Source: Ligilactobacillus sp. WC1T17 (GTDB lineage: Bacteria; Bacillota; Bacilli; Lactobacillales; Lactobacillaceae). Taken from it: DNA of 64,000 nucleotides. The notes under the pieces were generated by a model, which did no database searches, was not told where the DNA came from, and was given only the letters and a program-made list of their open reading frames with translations. This document shows positions 1 to 14,666 of this stretch, in pieces; the first letter of the stretch is position 1, and each line of letters begins with the position of its first letter. The stretch is from contig FOCC01000004.1 in assembly GCA_900110005.1 (NCBI GenBank), positions 62,001 to 126,000 on the forward strand, read 5' to 3'. The position numbers were made by a program, and so were the translations under genes.

Positions 1-1
1 A

Positions 2-823
2 CCAGCTCCATTGCTTTGGTTAGCTCCATATGCTGGCGCTGCTATGGGTGAAGAATTTATGTTCAACGGCAAGCATGTCTTGATTATCTATGATGATTTA
101 TCTAAGCAGGCTGATGCTTACCGTGAACTTTCTTTGATTTTGAGACGTCCTCCTGGTCGTGAAGCTTACCCAGGTGATGTTTTCTATCTGCACTCTCGTT
201 TGCTTGAACGTGCGGCTAAGTTAAGTGATGAACTTGGTGGCGGATCAATGACTGCCTTGCCATTTATCGAAACTAAAGCCGGTGACGTTTCAGCTTATAT
301 TCCAACTAACGTTATTTCTATCACTGATGGTCAAATCTTCCTTGATAGTGATAACTTCTATGCCGGTGTTCGTCCAGCCATCGATGCTGGTACATCTGTT
401 TCCCGTGTTGGTGGGGATGCGCAGCTTAAGGCGATGAAGAAAGTTGCTGGTACTTTACGTTTGGACCTTTCTTCATATCGTGAACTTGAATCATTTGCAC
501 AATTTGGTTCTGATTTGGATGCTGCTACCCAGGCTAAGTTGAACCGTGGCCGTCGGACAGTGGAAGTTTTGAAGCAGCCATTGCATAAGCCACTTCCAGT
601 GGAAAACCAAGTTGTCATTTTATATGCTTTGACACACGGCTTCTTAGATTCAGTTCCAGTTGATAGCATTTTGGATTATCAAGATCAATTATTTGATTTC
701 TTTAGTGCAAATCACCAAGATTTGTTTGATGAAATCAAGTCAACGGGTAAATTACCTGATACTGATAAGATGGATGCTGCAATTACTGAATTTGCAGAAA
801 CTTTCCAACCAAGCAAAGATTAA
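2..823 (+). CDS. atpA: F1Fo ATP synthase subunit alpha, C-terminal part (5' truncated by window)
   Basis: The frame is open from base 2, so the gene starts upstream of the window and only about 273 C-terminal residues are seen. Alpha subunits form the F1 hexamer with beta at the cytoplasmic face of the membrane and carry non-catalytic nucleotide sites. Visible family hallmarks are [14 protein letters not shown] at the left edge, [28 protein letters not shown] (split here as [12 protein letters not shown] and [11 protein letters not shown]), [17 protein letters not shown] and SVSRVGG with the arginine finger. The next gene, atpG, starts 19 bases after the stop behind AGAAAGGATGG. The Walker A region lies outside the window. 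Assignment is secure. Confidence 0.97.
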   Translation, partial: PAPLLWLAPYAGAAMGEEFMFNGKHVLIIYDDLSKQADAYRELSLILRRPPGREAYPGDVFYLHSRLLERAAKLSDELGGGSMTALPFIETKAGDVSAYIPTNVISITDGQIFLDSDNFYAGVRPAIDAGTSVSRVGGDAQLKAMKKVAGTLRLDLSSYRELESFAQFGSDLDAATQAKLNRGRRTVEVLKQPLHKPLPVENQVVILYALTHGFLDSVPVDSILDYQDQLFDFFSANHQDLFDEIKSTGKLPDTDKMDAAITEFAETFQPSKD

Positions 824-842
824 GAAAGGATGGTGAGAACTG

Positions 843-3213
<2,371 letters not shown>

Positions 3214-3227
3214 GGAGGTAGCGTCCA

Positions 3228-3647
3228 ATGGATGATAAGTCCTTACTCACTGTCAATGTCGTTACCCCCGATGGTGTTGTTTACGACAACAAGACAGATT
3301 TAGCTGTTTGCAAGACGACGTTAGGTGAAATTGGTATTATGCCTAACCGTGTACCTTTGCTTGCTTCACTTGCCATTGATGAAATTCGGGTTAAGACAGG
3401 TGAAAATAAATTTGATGAAATTGCTGTTAGTGGTGGTTTTATTGAATTTTCTAATAATGTTTTGTCAGTTGTTTCCTCAGCAGCTGAACGCAAAGAGAAT
3501 ATCGATGCGTCACGTGCTGAAAGAGCACGGCAACGTGCTGAAAAGCGTATCCAAGATGCTAAAGAAACACACAATGTGGATGATTTGCGCCGGGCCGAAG
3601 TGTCCCTGCGGCGTGCGATGAATCGTTTGCATGTTTCAAAGCATTAA
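3228..3647 (+). CDS. atpC: F1Fo ATP synthase subunit epsilon
   Basis: Last gene of the atp operon, 139 residues. It joins gamma to the c-ring and can inhibit ATP hydrolysis through its C-terminal helices. The N-terminal beta sandwich is visible (LTVNVVTPDGVVYD, then LGEIGIMPNRVPLLASL), followed by a helical hairpin rich in Arg and Ala (RAERARQRAEKRIQDA). The start follows AAGGAGGTAGCGTCC, 14 bases after atpD stops. A strong hairpin terminator follows four bases after the stop. Confidence 0.96.
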   Translation: MDDKSLLTVNVVTPDGVVYDNKTDLAVCKTTLGEIGIMPNRVPLLASLAIDEIRVKTGENKFDEIAVSGGFIEFSNNVLSVVSSAAERKENIDASRAERARQRAEKRIQDAKETHNVDDLRRAEVSLRRAMNRLHVSKH

Positions 3648-3650
3648 GTA

Positions 3651-3679
3651 AAAAGTCTGCTTAAGGGCAGGCTTTTTTT
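3651..3679 (+). terminator. Rho-independent terminator of the atp operon
   Basis: AAAAGTCTGC pairs with GCAGGCTTTT (one G-U pair) around a TTAAGG loop, followed by a T run. It ends the operon directly after atpC. Confidence 0.9.
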
Positions 3680-3713
3680 AGTGCATTTAAATCTTAAGAA
3701 TCCCGTTTTAGCC

Positions 3714-3742
3714 GTGACTTAAATAAGATAATATGCTATGAT
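3714..3742 (+). promoter_or_regulatory. Candidate promoter for the DUF1146-murA unit
   Basis: GTGACT (4 of 6 to TTGACA), a 17-base spacer and TATGAT preceded by TGC (extended -10). It is the only good promoter between the atp terminator and the next gene. Confidence 0.6.
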
Positions 3743-3773
3743 TAGTTCGAATTAATTGAAAGGTTTTACACAC

Positions 3774-4007
3774 ATGCAAGATATTGGAGTAATGGCGTTA
3801 TTAACCATCATTAGCCATTTTGTGTTTATTGCGCTAACCTTTAGTGCTTTTCAAGGCTTGCGCTTAGACCGCTTTTTTAATAAACAGCAGCAAAATAAGT
3901 TTAAGATGGCGTTGGTATTGTTCTCAGTTGCAATTGGCTATACGGTCAGTTCCTTTTTTTTAAGCTTTTTGACGAGTTTGACTAATATGACCTATTTAAT
4001 TAAGTAA
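3774..4007 (+). CDS. DUF1146 family small membrane protein
   Basis: A 77-residue protein with two hydrophobic segments (about residues 4-27 and 47-72) around a short basic loop ([13 protein letters not shown]). This matches DUF1146 (YwzB-like) proteins, which sit between atpC and murA in many Bacilli; their function is unknown. I chose ATG 3774 because AAAGG ends 10 bases upstream; an upstream TTG at 3756 lies within the Shine-Dalgarno region itself. The stop is 17 bases before the chosen murA start, so the two are probably cotranscribed. Confidence 0.8.
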   Translation: MQDIGVMALLTIISHFVFIALTFSAFQGLRLDRFFNKQQQNKFKMALVLFSVAIGYTVSSFFLSFLTSLTNMTYLIK

Positions 4008-4024
4008 TTATGGAGGATTGGCAC

Positions 4025-5329
4025 TTGGAAAAGATTATTGTACATGGTGGGCACCGTTTAGAAGGCACAGTTGAAATTGAAGGTGCCAAAAATGCAGTTT
4101 TGCCCATTTTAGCAGCTAGTATCCTAGCAAGCGAAGGACGGACTTTTTTGACAAACGTCCCGATTTTATCAGATGTTTATACAATGAATAATGTGATTCG
4201 TTTTTTAAATGTGCAAGTTGGTTTAGATGAAGCCAACAAGACCATTACTTTAGATGCAACGGGTAATTTGTCATATGAAGCACCTTTTAAGTATGTATCT
4301 AAAATGCGCGCTTCGATTGTTGTTTTAGGTCCGCTTTTGGCGCGATTGGGGCATGCCAAGGTAGCTATGCCAGGTGGTTGTGCGATTGGATCAAGGCCGA
4401 TTGATTTACATTTGAAAGGCCTAGAAGCAATGGGTGCTACTATTGAAAGGCATGATGGCTATATTGAAGCCTTAACCGATGGTTTAAAAGGGGCTAATAT
4501 CTACCTTGATTTTCCAAGTGTTGGTGCGACCCAAAATATTATGATGGCGGCTACTTTAGCCAAGGGAACTACGATTATTGATAATGTAGCGCGCGAACCA
4601 GAAATTGTTGACTTAGCAAATATTTTGAATAAAATGGGGGCTAAAGTTTACGGTGCTGGGACTGAAACCATTAAAATTGTTGGGGTAGAAGTTTTGCATG
4701 GAACAGAACATGCTATTATTCAAGACCGCATTGAAGCAGGTACTTTTATGGTGGCTGCTGCTTTGACACAAGGCAATGTTTTAATTAAAGATGCCATTAG
4801 TGAACATAATAAGCCCTTGATTTTAAAATTAGAAGAGATGGGTGTTAAAGTGCTCGAAGAAGAAGGCGGAGTTCGGGTTATTGGTCCTGAAAAGTTAAAG
4901 GCAACAACGATTAAGACCTTGCCGCATCCAGGTTTTCCAACCGATATGCAGCCGCAAATGTCTATTTTACAGTTGGCTGCAAGCGGAACTTCGGTTTTAA
5001 CTGAAACCGTTTTTGAAAATCGCTTTATGCATTTAGAAGAGTTGCGCCGGATGAACGCCGACTTCAAGATTGAAGGCAATTCTGTGGTTATTTACGGTCC
5101 AACTGATTTTTGCGGGGCTGAAGTAGCCGCAACCGATTTAAGAGCGGCAGCAGCTTTAGTTTTAGCCGGCTTAAAAGCTAGAGGGATTACTCAAGTAACG
5201 CATTTACAGTATCTTGATCGCGGTTATTACAAATTTCATGAAAAATTAGCCCAATTAGGTGCTGAGATTAAGCGGGTTGATGATATTACGGATGAACCGT
5301 TTAAATTGGCTAGCAGACAACATGCGTAA
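4025..5329 (+). CDS. murA: UDP-N-acetylglucosamine 1-carboxyvinyltransferase
   Basis: First committed step of peptidoglycan synthesis: transfers enolpyruvate from PEP to UDP-GlcNAc in the cytoplasm. With the TTG start at 4025 the protein has 434 residues and begins [20 protein letters not shown], the classic MurA N-terminus. A perfect GGAGG lies 8 bases upstream and is overlapped by the longer ATG (4010) frame, so that ATG is unlikely. The catalytic loop [13 protein letters not shown] places the PEP-binding Cys at residue 119; since it is Cys, fosfomycin sensitivity is expected from family knowledge. The C-terminal [12 protein letters not shown] is also typical. Confidence 0.96.
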   Translation: MEKIIVHGGHRLEGTVEIEGAKNAVLPILAASILASEGRTFLTNVPILSDVYTMNNVIRFLNVQVGLDEANKTITLDATGNLSYEAPFKYVSKMRASIVVLGPLLARLGHAKVAMPGGCAIGSRPIDLHLKGLEAMGATIERHDGYIEALTDGLKGANIYLDFPSVGATQNIMMAATLAKGTTIIDNVAREPEIVDLANILNKMGAKVYGAGTETIKIVGVEVLHGTEHAIIQDRIEAGTFMVAAALTQGNVLIKDAISEHNKPLILKLEEMGVKVLEEEGGVRVIGPEKLKATTIKTLPHPGFPTDMQPQMSILQLAASGTSVLTETVFENRFMHLEELRRMNADFKIEGNSVVIYGPTDFCGAEVAATDLRAAAALVLAGLKARGITQVTHLQYLDRGYYKFHEKLAQLGAEIKRVDDITDEPFKLASRQHA

Positions 5330-5330
5330 G

Positions 5331-5360
5331 AAAAAAGGCTGTGGAAAATCAGCCTTTTTT
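5331..5360 (+). terminator. Rho-independent terminator after murA
   Basis: AAAAAAGGCTG and CAGCCTTTTTT form an uninterrupted stem around TGGAAAAT, followed by the T run. Confidence 0.92.
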
Positions 5361-5385
5361 GGTTATCTTTTTATTTTGTGTACTC

Positions 5386-5415
5386 TTGACATGTGATATA
5401 ATAAAAAAGTATGCT
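5386..5415 (+). promoter_or_regulatory. Promoter of the mbl-yidD-DUF2969 operon
   Basis: A consensus TTGACA at 5386-5391 is followed after 18 bases by TATGCT. An overlapping alternative is the extended -10 TGATATAAT at 5394-5402. Either would start a transcript about 40-55 bases ahead of mbl. Confidence 0.7.
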
Positions 5416-5460
5416 ATTTATTTTGAAACTATATTTACTAATTAATTAAAGGAGATTGTT

Positions 5461-6453
5461 ATGGCTAAGGATATCGGTATCGACTTAGGTACTGCAAATG
5501 TTTTAATCAACGTGAAGGGCAAAGGCATTGTTTTGAATGAACCTTCTGTTGTTGCCATTGATACTCAATCAGGCCGTGTATTGGCAGTTGGTTCAGAAGC
5601 TTACAAGATGGTAGGCCGGACACCAAGCAATATTCGTGCTATCCGTCCCTTAAAAGATGGTGTTATTGCTGATTTTGATATGACAGAACAAATGCTTTCT
5701 TACTTTATCAAGAAATTAAATGTCAAAGGCTTTATGTCAAAACCTAATATTTTGATTTGCTGCCCAACAAATACGACTGATATTGAACGTAAGGCAATTC
5801 GCCAAGCAGCTGAAAAATCAGGTGGCGGCAATGTTTATTTAGAAGAAGAACCAAAAGTTGCCGCTATTGGTGCGGGCTTGGATATTTTCCAACCACAAGG
5901 TAATATGGTCATTGATATCGGTGGTGGTACGAGTGATATTGCTGTGCTGTCTTTAGGTGACATTGTTTGTGCTAGTTCCTTGAGAAGCGCTGGCGACCGG
6001 TTGAATCAAGATATTGTTAATTTCGTGAAGAAAAATTATGGTCTCTTGATTGGTGAACATACAGCTGAAAGCATTAAAATTGAAATTGGCAGTGTTATTC
6101 GTGGACATCGTCATGAAGAAACTGAAGTTAGAGGGCGCGATGTGGTTACCGGCTTGCCTAAGACCATTGTACTTCATTCTGATGAAACGGTTGATGCGAT
6201 GAATGACACTGTTGAAAGTATGATTGCAGCAGCTCATGATGTTTTGAGCGATACACCGCCAGAACTTGCTTCTGATATTATTGATTGTGGGATTGTGATG
6301 ACTGGTGGCGGTGCTTTACTGGATGGCATTAGTGAGAGATTTGCTGAAGCTTTGACGGTGCCGGTAATGGTTGCGGAAACACCATTGGATGATGTTGCTG
6401 TGGGTTCTGGTTTGTTGCTTGATCATATCGAACAATTGTCTAAGGACAAATAA
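5461..6453 (+). CDS. mbl: MreB-family actin homologue (Mbl type)
   Basis: Bacterial actin that guides lateral-wall synthesis in rods. The 330 residues carry phosphate 1 motif [11 protein letters not shown] near the N-terminus, the phosphate 2 motif [17 protein letters not shown] in the middle and [10 protein letters not shown] near the end. It is clearly diverged from the mreB at 54894 and lies in the Mbl position next to murA and rodA as in other lactobacilli. The ATG follows AAAGGAGATTGTT. It overlaps yidD by one base (TAATG), indicating translational coupling. Confidence 0.93.
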   Translation: MAKDIGIDLGTANVLINVKGKGIVLNEPSVVAIDTQSGRVLAVGSEAYKMVGRTPSNIRAIRPLKDGVIADFDMTEQMLSYFIKKLNVKGFMSKPNILICCPTNTTDIERKAIRQAAEKSGGGNVYLEEEPKVAAIGAGLDIFQPQGNMVIDIGGGTSDIAVLSLGDIVCASSLRSAGDRLNQDIVNFVKKNYGLLIGEHTAESIKIEIGSVIRGHRHEETEVRGRDVVTGLPKTIVLHSDETVDAMNDTVESMIAAAHDVLSDTPPELASDIIDCGIVMTGGGALLDGISERFAEALTVPVMVAETPLDDVAVGSGLLLDHIEQLSKDK

Positions 6454-6725
6454 TGAAAAAGCTTTTGATTGCGCCTATCTTATTTTATAAAAGATATATT
6501 TCGCCCCTTTTGCCACCAAGTTGCCGTTATTATCCGACCTGTTCAACCTACATGTTGGAGGCAATCAATAAGCACGGGGCATTTTGGGGCTTTTTGATGG
6601 GATGCAGCCGCATTATCAGGTGTAATCCTTTTATTCGGGGCGGATATGATCCTGTTCCCGACCATGTTACCCTTTTACGCAATCGTAATCCAAAAAAAGA
6701 TAAGGCAAACAAGACTCAGGAGTAA
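6453..6725 (+). CDS. yidD: Membrane protein insertion efficiency factor YidD
   Basis: A 90-residue protein with the conserved YidD core: [45 protein letters not shown] and GGYDPVP. Family members help YidC/SRP-dependent insertion of inner-membrane proteins and have an amphipathic N-terminus. The start codon overlaps the mbl stop. The tail after the conserved domain is Lys/Asn-rich and looks disordered. Confidence 0.93.
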   Translation: MKKLLIAPILFYKRYISPLLPPSCRYYPTCSTYMLEAINKHGAFWGFLMGCSRIIRCNPFIRGGYDPVPDHVTLLRNRNPKKDKANKTQE

Positions 6726-6730
6726 GTTAA

Positions 6731-6952
6731 ATGTCGAAAAAAGAAAAAAACATTCAAATTCAAGAAAATGAAAAAATGTTAAACGGCAAGCAAGTTTATG
6801 AACTTGCAACGCAAGATGGAGAAGTTGTGGGAACCGTTACGGAAGAAGAAAGTCGCTTTAAGGCTGTAAACCACAATGGCGAACAGATGACCTTAGCTTC
6901 ACGTGATGAAGCTTATAGCTGGATTTTGCGAGCATATCATTTACATCACTAA
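6731..6952 (+). CDS. DUF2969 family protein
   Basis: 73 residues, soluble and charged, matching the small DUF2969 family seen between yidD/mbl and rodA in lactobacilli (LNGKQVYEL, EVVGTVTEEESRFKA, SRDEAYSWILRAYHLH). Function is unknown. It starts 5 bases after yidD and is followed at once by a terminator, so it closes the mbl operon. Confidence 0.78.
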   Translation: MSKKEKNIQIQENEKMLNGKQVYELATQDGEVVGTVTEEESRFKAVNHNGEQMTLASRDEAYSWILRAYHLHH

Positions 6953-6954
6953 TA

Positions 6955-6983
6955 AAGGGGCTGTGGCAACGCAGCCTTTTTTT
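6955..6983 (+). terminator. Terminator of the mbl operon
   Basis: AAAGG-GGCTG pairs with CAGCC-TTTTT around TGGCAACG, with a T run of seven. Confidence 0.88.
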
Positions 6984-7010
6984 AAAAGGTGACTGAGAAA
7001 GGATTTTGTG

Positions 7011-8222
7011 ATGGAAAATAAAGAATATTTAAAGCGCTCTGACACGGATGATGATGCCCGCATTGATTGGGGAATCATTTTTTGTATCTTAGTCTTGGCG
7101 GTAATTGGTATGACCGCTTTGTATGTAGCTGTAAATCACGATACCAGTATTGCCAATCCGACACGGGTGATGATTACGCAGGCTGTTTGGTATCTTTTAG
7201 GGATGGGAGCTGTTTGGTTTGTTATGCAGTTTGATGCTGAACAGCTGTGGAAAATTGCCCCGATTGTATATGGCCTAGGTATTCTTTTGCTGATACTGGT
7301 GCTGTTTTGTTATAGTCGAACCTATTATGCTAATAACGGTGCTAAAAGTTGGTTTGTAGTGGGGCCCTTGTCTTTTCAGCCGTCAGAAGTGATGAAGCCT
7401 GCTTATATTTTGATGCTGGGACGGGCTGTATCGCAACATAATAGCGAATTTCCTGAACATACCGTGAAAACGGATTGGCTGTTAATCGGCAAGATGTTAG
7501 CTTGGACGGTGCCCATTGCCGTTTTGCTTAAATTACAAAATGACTTTGGGACGATGCTGGTGTTTTTTGCCATCTTTGCCGGGGTCGTTTTAGTATCCGG
7601 TATTTTATGGCGGCTCATTATTCCATTGGCTTCTTTAGCAACGCTGGTGGGCGGTTTGGCGATTTTCTTGGTTATTTTTGACCGCAGTATTTTAACCAAA
7701 CTCGGTTTTCAAGCTTATCAGTTTAGTCGGATTGATTCTTGGCTTAATCCTTCATCTGACTCAAGCTCAAAGAGTTATCAATTATGGCAAAGTATGAAGG
7801 CTATTGGATCTGGTCAGCTTTTGGGTAAAGGGTTCAATGTTTCGCATGTATACGTACCGGTACGGGAATCAGATATGATTTTTTCAGTTATTGGTGAAAA
7901 TTTTGGTTTTATCGGCTGCTGCCTGCTGATTTTCATCTATATGCTGCTTATTTTTCAAATGATTCAGGTTACTTTTGACACGAAAAATGAATTTTATGCT
8001 TATATTTCCACTGGGGTTATTATGATGATTTTATTCCACGTTTTTGAAAATATTGGGATGAATATCGGACTTTTGCCTTTGACAGGGATTCCGTTGCCTT
8101 TTATCAGTCAAGGTGGTTCAGCTTTAATCGGAAATATGATTGGGATTGGTATGATTATGTCAATGAGGTACCACAATAAGAGTTATATGTTCTCAAATGA
8201 AAAAGATTTTGGCAATCGTTAA
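7011..8222 (+). CDS. rodA: Rod shape-determining SEDS glycosyltransferase RodA
   Basis: Peptidoglycan polymerase of the elongation machinery. The 403-residue protein has about ten transmembrane segments and the SEDS signatures FQPSEVMKPAYI (residues about 122-133), DFGTMLVFF, SMKAIGSGQLLGKG, ESDMIFSVIGENFG and GIPLPFISQGGSA. ATG 7011 is preferred over the adjacent GTG 7008 because AAAGGA then has a spacing of 7. It is monocistronic between two terminators; any promoter must lie in or before the short 27-base gap after the upstream terminator, or rely on readthrough. It would act with Mbl and MreBCD encoded in this window. Confidence 0.94.
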   Translation: MENKEYLKRSDTDDDARIDWGIIFCILVLAVIGMTALYVAVNHDTSIANPTRVMITQAVWYLLGMGAVWFVMQFDAEQLWKIAPIVYGLGILLLILVLFCYSRTYYANNGAKSWFVVGPLSFQPSEVMKPAYILMLGRAVSQHNSEFPEHTVKTDWLLIGKMLAWTVPIAVLLKLQNDFGTMLVFFAIFAGVVLVSGILWRLIIPLASLATLVGGLAIFLVIFDRSILTKLGFQAYQFSRIDSWLNPSSDSSSKSYQLWQSMKAIGSGQLLGKGFNVSHVYVPVRESDMIFSVIGENFGFIGCCLLIFIYMLLIFQMIQVTFDTKNEFYAYISTGVIMMILFHVFENIGMNIGLLPLTGIPLPFISQGGSALIGNMIGIGMIMSMRYHNKSYMFSNEKDFGNR

Positions 8223-8255
8223 AAAAGGGCTGTATCCACGGGTACAGCCTTTTTT
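8221..8255 (+). terminator. Terminator after rodA
   Basis: AAAAAAGGGCTGTA and TACAGCCTTTTTT pair around TCCACGGG; the stem begins within the rodA stop codon. Confidence 0.9.
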
Positions 8256-8271
8256 GCTTAAGCTTGTTTAA

Positions 8272-8300
8272 TTGAAAAGCATTCTCAATTAGCATATAAT
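8272..8300 (+). promoter_or_regulatory. suf operon promoter overlapped by a Fur/PerR-like box
   Basis: TTGAAA (8272-8277), 17 bases, TATAAT (8295-8300). The 17-mer at 8272-8288 matches the Fur-family core TTGATAATNATTATCAA at 13 of the 16 defined positions, and AATTGA/TCAATT at 8270-8290 is a perfect outer inverted repeat. A repressor here would block the -35 and part of the spacer. Confidence 0.7.
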
Positions 8301-8334
8301 TAATTGTATTAATAAATTTAGCGGAGGGATACAA

Positions 8335-9114
8335 ATGTCAACGCTTAAAATTAAAGATTTGCATGTTGAAATTGAAAATAAAGAGATTTTAAAAGGTGTT
8401 AATTTAACCATGAAATCTGGTGAAATTCATGCCATTATGGGACCTAATGGGACAGGTAAGTCAACTTTATCTGAATCAATTATGGGAAATCCAGCCTATA
8501 AAGTTACACAAGGCGATATTTTAATTGATGGTCAAAGCATCTTAGATAAACCGGTGGATGAAAGAGCCCGTTTAGGCTTATTTTTGGCGATGCAGTATCC
8601 AGCTGAAATTCCCGGAGTAACGAATGCTGAATTTATTCGTGGAGCCATTAATGCCCGCCGCCCTAAAGAAAATCCCATTTCGATTCGCCAATTTTTAAAA
8701 GATTTGTCTAAAACCATGGACTTTTTAGATATGACTGATGAAATGGCTGAACGCTACCTTAATGAAGGCTTTTCGGGTGGCGAAAAGAAGCGCAATGAAA
8801 TTTTACAGATGATGATGATTAAGCCTAAATTTGCTATTTTGGATGAAATTGATTCAGGGCTTGACATTGATGCCTTGAAGGTCGTTTCAAAAGGTGTCAA
8901 TGAAATGCGTGGACCGGAATTTTCAGCGTTCATTATTACCCACTATCAACGCTTACTCAACTACATTGTGCCCGATGTAGTTCATGTGATGATGGGGGGC
9001 AAAATTGTAAAAACAGGGGGCCCAGAATTGGCTAAGAAGCTCGAAGATGAAGGGTACGCCGGCTTAAGAGATGAACTTGGCTTAGATATCAAGTTGACTG
9101 ATGAAAATGCTTAG
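8335..9114 (+). CDS. sufC: Fe-S cluster assembly ATPase SufC
   Basis: ABC-type ATPase that powers the SufBCD scaffold for Fe-S cluster assembly in the cytoplasm. 259 residues: Walker A GPNGTGKS at 36-43, a signature of the SufC type SGGEKKR at 147-153, Walker B AILDEIDSGLD at 167-177 and an H-loop ITHYQR. The start follows GCGGAGGGATACAA. First gene of sufCDSUB, transcribed from the promoter at 8272. Confidence 0.96.
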   Translation: MSTLKIKDLHVEIENKEILKGVNLTMKSGEIHAIMGPNGTGKSTLSESIMGNPAYKVTQGDILIDGQSILDKPVDERARLGLFLAMQYPAEIPGVTNAEFIRGAINARRPKENPISIRQFLKDLSKTMDFLDMTDEMAERYLNEGFSGGEKKRNEILQMMMIKPKFAILDEIDSGLDIDALKVVSKGVNEMRGPEFSAFIITHYQRLLNYIVPDVVHVMMGGKIVKTGGPELAKKLEDEGYAGLRDELGLDIKLTDENA

Positions 9115-9125
9115 GAGGTTTTTTT

Positions 9126-12056
<2,931 letters not shown>

Positions 12057-12064
<8 letters not shown>

Positions 12065-13457
12065 AGCAATGCCAGAACTTGGCGGTGAATATAAATACGG
12101 TTTTAAAGATGATGTCAAGCCGATTTATACCACGGGTGAAGGGTTAACTGAAGAAATCGTCCGGGAGATTTCAGCTGCTAAGCAGGAACCGGAATGGATG
12201 CTTGAATTTAGGCTGAAGGCTTATGAAACATACAAGAAGTTATCAATGCCGGATTTTGGTCCTGATTTGAGCCCGCTTGATTTTGAACATATTAACTATT
12301 TCAGACGTGATACCGATAAAGTTGCCCGCAAATGGGAAGATGTGCCCGATGATATCAAAAAGACCTTTGACCGTTTGGGTGTTCCGCAAGCCGAAAGAAA
12401 ATATTTAGCCGGTTCTTCAGCCCAGTACGAATCAGAAGTGGTTTACCACAATATGCGCGAAGACTTTAATAAATTGGGTATTATTTTTATGGATACTGAT
12501 TCAGCGGTGAAGGAATATCCTGATTTAGTTAAAAAATATTTTGGCAAGTTGGTACCGCCATCTGATAATAAGATGGCTGCCTTAAATTCAGCCGTGTGGT
12601 CAGGCGGATCTTTTATTTATGTGCCTAAAGGGGTTAAAGTCTCAGTACCAATTCAAAGCTATTTTAGAATTAATGCCGGCAATTCCGGTCAATTTGAAAG
12701 AACTTTGATTATTGTTGATGAAGGTGCCAGCATTAACTATGTAGAAGGCTGTACTGCACCTAATTATTCCAAAGACAGCCTGCATGCGGCGGTCGTTGAA
12801 GTTAATGTGTTAAAGGATGCTTATTGCCGGTATACCACCATCCAAAATTGGTCCGATAATGTGTATAGTTTGGAAACTAAAAGGGCTCGGGCCTTGGAAA
12901 ATGCCACCATGGAATGGGTTGACGGCAACCTTGGGTCTAAAGTTACCATGAAATATCCTAGTGTTTATTTAGATGGAAAAGGGGCCCGGGGGACGATGTT
13001 ATCGATTGCCTTTGCCGGCAAGGGTATTGATTCAGATACGGGCGCTAGGATGATTCATAATGCGCCTAATACGACCAGTTCAATTATCTCCAAGTCCCTG
13101 TGTAAAGATGGTGGACGCGTTGACTATCGGGGCCATGTTCGCTTTGGACGCAAGTCAGATGGGTCATTTGCCCACGTAGAATGCGATACAATCATCATGG
13201 ATGATAAATCTGCCAGTGATACGATTCCTTTCAATGAGATTTTAAATGGTAATGTTTCAATGGAACATGAAGCTAAGGTTTCCAAGATTTCCGAAGAACA
13301 ACTCTATTATTTGATGAGTCGGGGAATCTCGGAAGAAAAAGCGACTGAAATGATTGTAATGGGCTTTGTTGAGCCATTTACAAAAGAATTGCCAATGGAA
13401 TATGCTGTAGAACTTAATCGTTTGATTAATTATCAAATGGAAGGGTCGGTAGGCTAA
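12057..13457 (+). CDS. sufB: Fe-S cluster assembly protein SufB
   Basis: Core scaffold on which clusters form, as SufBC2D. 466 residues from ATG 12057, 8 bases after AAGGAAGG and overlapping sufU; the in-frame GTG at 12048 is inside that Shine-Dalgarno. Hallmarks: [35 protein letters not shown] with a conserved Cys, [11 protein letters not shown] and a C-terminal [13 protein letters not shown]. The family's usual length. Last gene of the suf operon. Confidence 0.96.
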
Positions 13458-13495
13458 AAAAAAGAGGTCAGACAGCTTGTCTGACCTCTTTTTTT
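13458..13495 (+). terminator. Strong bidirectional terminator after the suf operon
   Basis: AAGAGGTCAGACA pairs perfectly with TGTCTGACCTCTT around GCT, with A run on the left and T run on the right, so it can act on both strands. Confidence 0.95.
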
Positions 13496-13498
13496 AGA

Positions 13499-14067
13499 TA
13501 ATTGATTGATCTTTTTTTGGAGGCTAAAGCCATATCCGAGACAAAAAAGCGCTAGGATTAGTAGTAAAAGCCAGACCAAATTTAAGGAAAGAGAACCTAA
13601 CAGAAAAAAAGGGCTGTTTTCAGCGGTAAGGTAATGGTAATTAGAGAATAAAAACTACTCATAATGGTTCCCAGCGTTTCTTCAGGAATACGAGACATAA
13701 TAAAAGTATCTGTTTGGGGATTAGTTACGCCGATAAAATAACCAGTACACATGGATGTCAACAGGAGAAGGTAGTTGCTTTTAAGTACTGCAGCATTGAG
13801 AATGTAACAGATAATAATTAAATTTCTAAGAAGGTTAAAAATTCTAAGGATTTTTTCTGTAAAAAAGGCAGGACATAAAATGACCCTAAAACGACACCAA
13901 TTGATTCAATTCCGGTAACTAGGGCGACGGAAAAGCCATATGTTCCCAAGCACAAAGAATAATCTGATAAAAGTGATCATTCAACTAAGATTCCCATACC
14001 TGCGCCAAGCATATTAATTAAGCTGTAAATTAGGGTAAAGTGATAGATTTCGGGAAACTTTTTTAAA
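13499..14067 (-). pseudogene. Remnant of an MFS efflux transporter (C-terminal half)
   Basis: No intact ORF lies here. Reading the minus strand by eye across frames gives stretches of a major-facilitator protein: FKKFPEIYHFTLIYSL, INMLGAGMGILVE then a stop, LCLGTYGFSVALVTGIES, IGVVLGSFYVLPFLQKKS, and after frame changes TGYFIGVTNPQTDTF, IMSRIPEETLGTIMSSF and SLNLVWLLLLILALF. The order matches the second six-helix half of a macrolide-efflux-type MFS pump, with at least one stop and frameshifts. The N-terminal half is absent. The region therefore looks like a dead gene, not a functional spacer. Confidence 0.65.
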
Positions 14068-14540
14068 CTAAGCAAAGCTTGCTTGAAGAAAAGCAGCAAT
14101 TAAGTCAGCTAAAGAGGCAGTTAAAGGACTGATATCAGCATGAACTTGTTGATAATATTTGGCATAGGTTTGAGCACATTTATCCAGATTATTGGCTTCT
14201 AATTTAATCAGTTGACTTTTGGAGGCTAACAGCGGCTCTTTTAAATCATTTTGAGTGAAAACGCATTCGAAACAGCGCCTTTTAAGTTGAAAATCATTTG
14301 CCTTAAGTAAAGCAATCAGGCTGTGATTATTTGAAGGGAGCATGACTTGCAATCCTGTTTTCACTTTTTGCTTTAATTGTGAAAAGACATGACTTGTAGA
14401 GTGCCAATCGGCAAAAAGTTCAATGTTTAAATAGCAATAAGTATGGTGGAAATTGTTATAATAGGTATTGCTTTGTGCAACTAGTTTATCGTCATTCATT
14501 ACGGCGTATTAATTGGGCTTTTTTGTACTAAAGTCAGCAT
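14068..14540 (-). pseudogene. Unidentified gene, probably disrupted near its 5' end
   Basis: The longest open frame (14068-14499, 143 codons, MNDDKLVAQSNTYYNNF onward) has no good ribosome binding site. Just upstream, AAGGAGTAACAA precedes an ATG at 14540 that opens 13 codons (MLTLVQKSPINTP) and then stops at TAA overlapping the next ATG, so a one-base frameshift probably split one original gene. The body (GLQVMLPSNNHSLIALLKAN and QLKRRCFECVF) vaguely resembles the C-terminal part of GNAT-like acetyltransferases, but I cannot assign it. It abuts the MFS remnant, supporting decay of the whole locus. Confidence 0.5.
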
Positions 14541-14666
14541 TTGTTACTCCTTATATAAAAATATTTAAAAGCATTTTTGATTATATTAGATAAAGATAAT
14601 AAAAACAAGCTATGTTCATTAAAAAATCGTGAAAAAATTAACTTAATAAACAAGGAGGAATTGATT

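Noticed and set aside
4010-4024. ATG 4010 as the start of murA
   Set aside because: This ATG overlaps the GGAGG that serves TTG 4025, and the TTG gives the canonical MEKIIV N-terminus.
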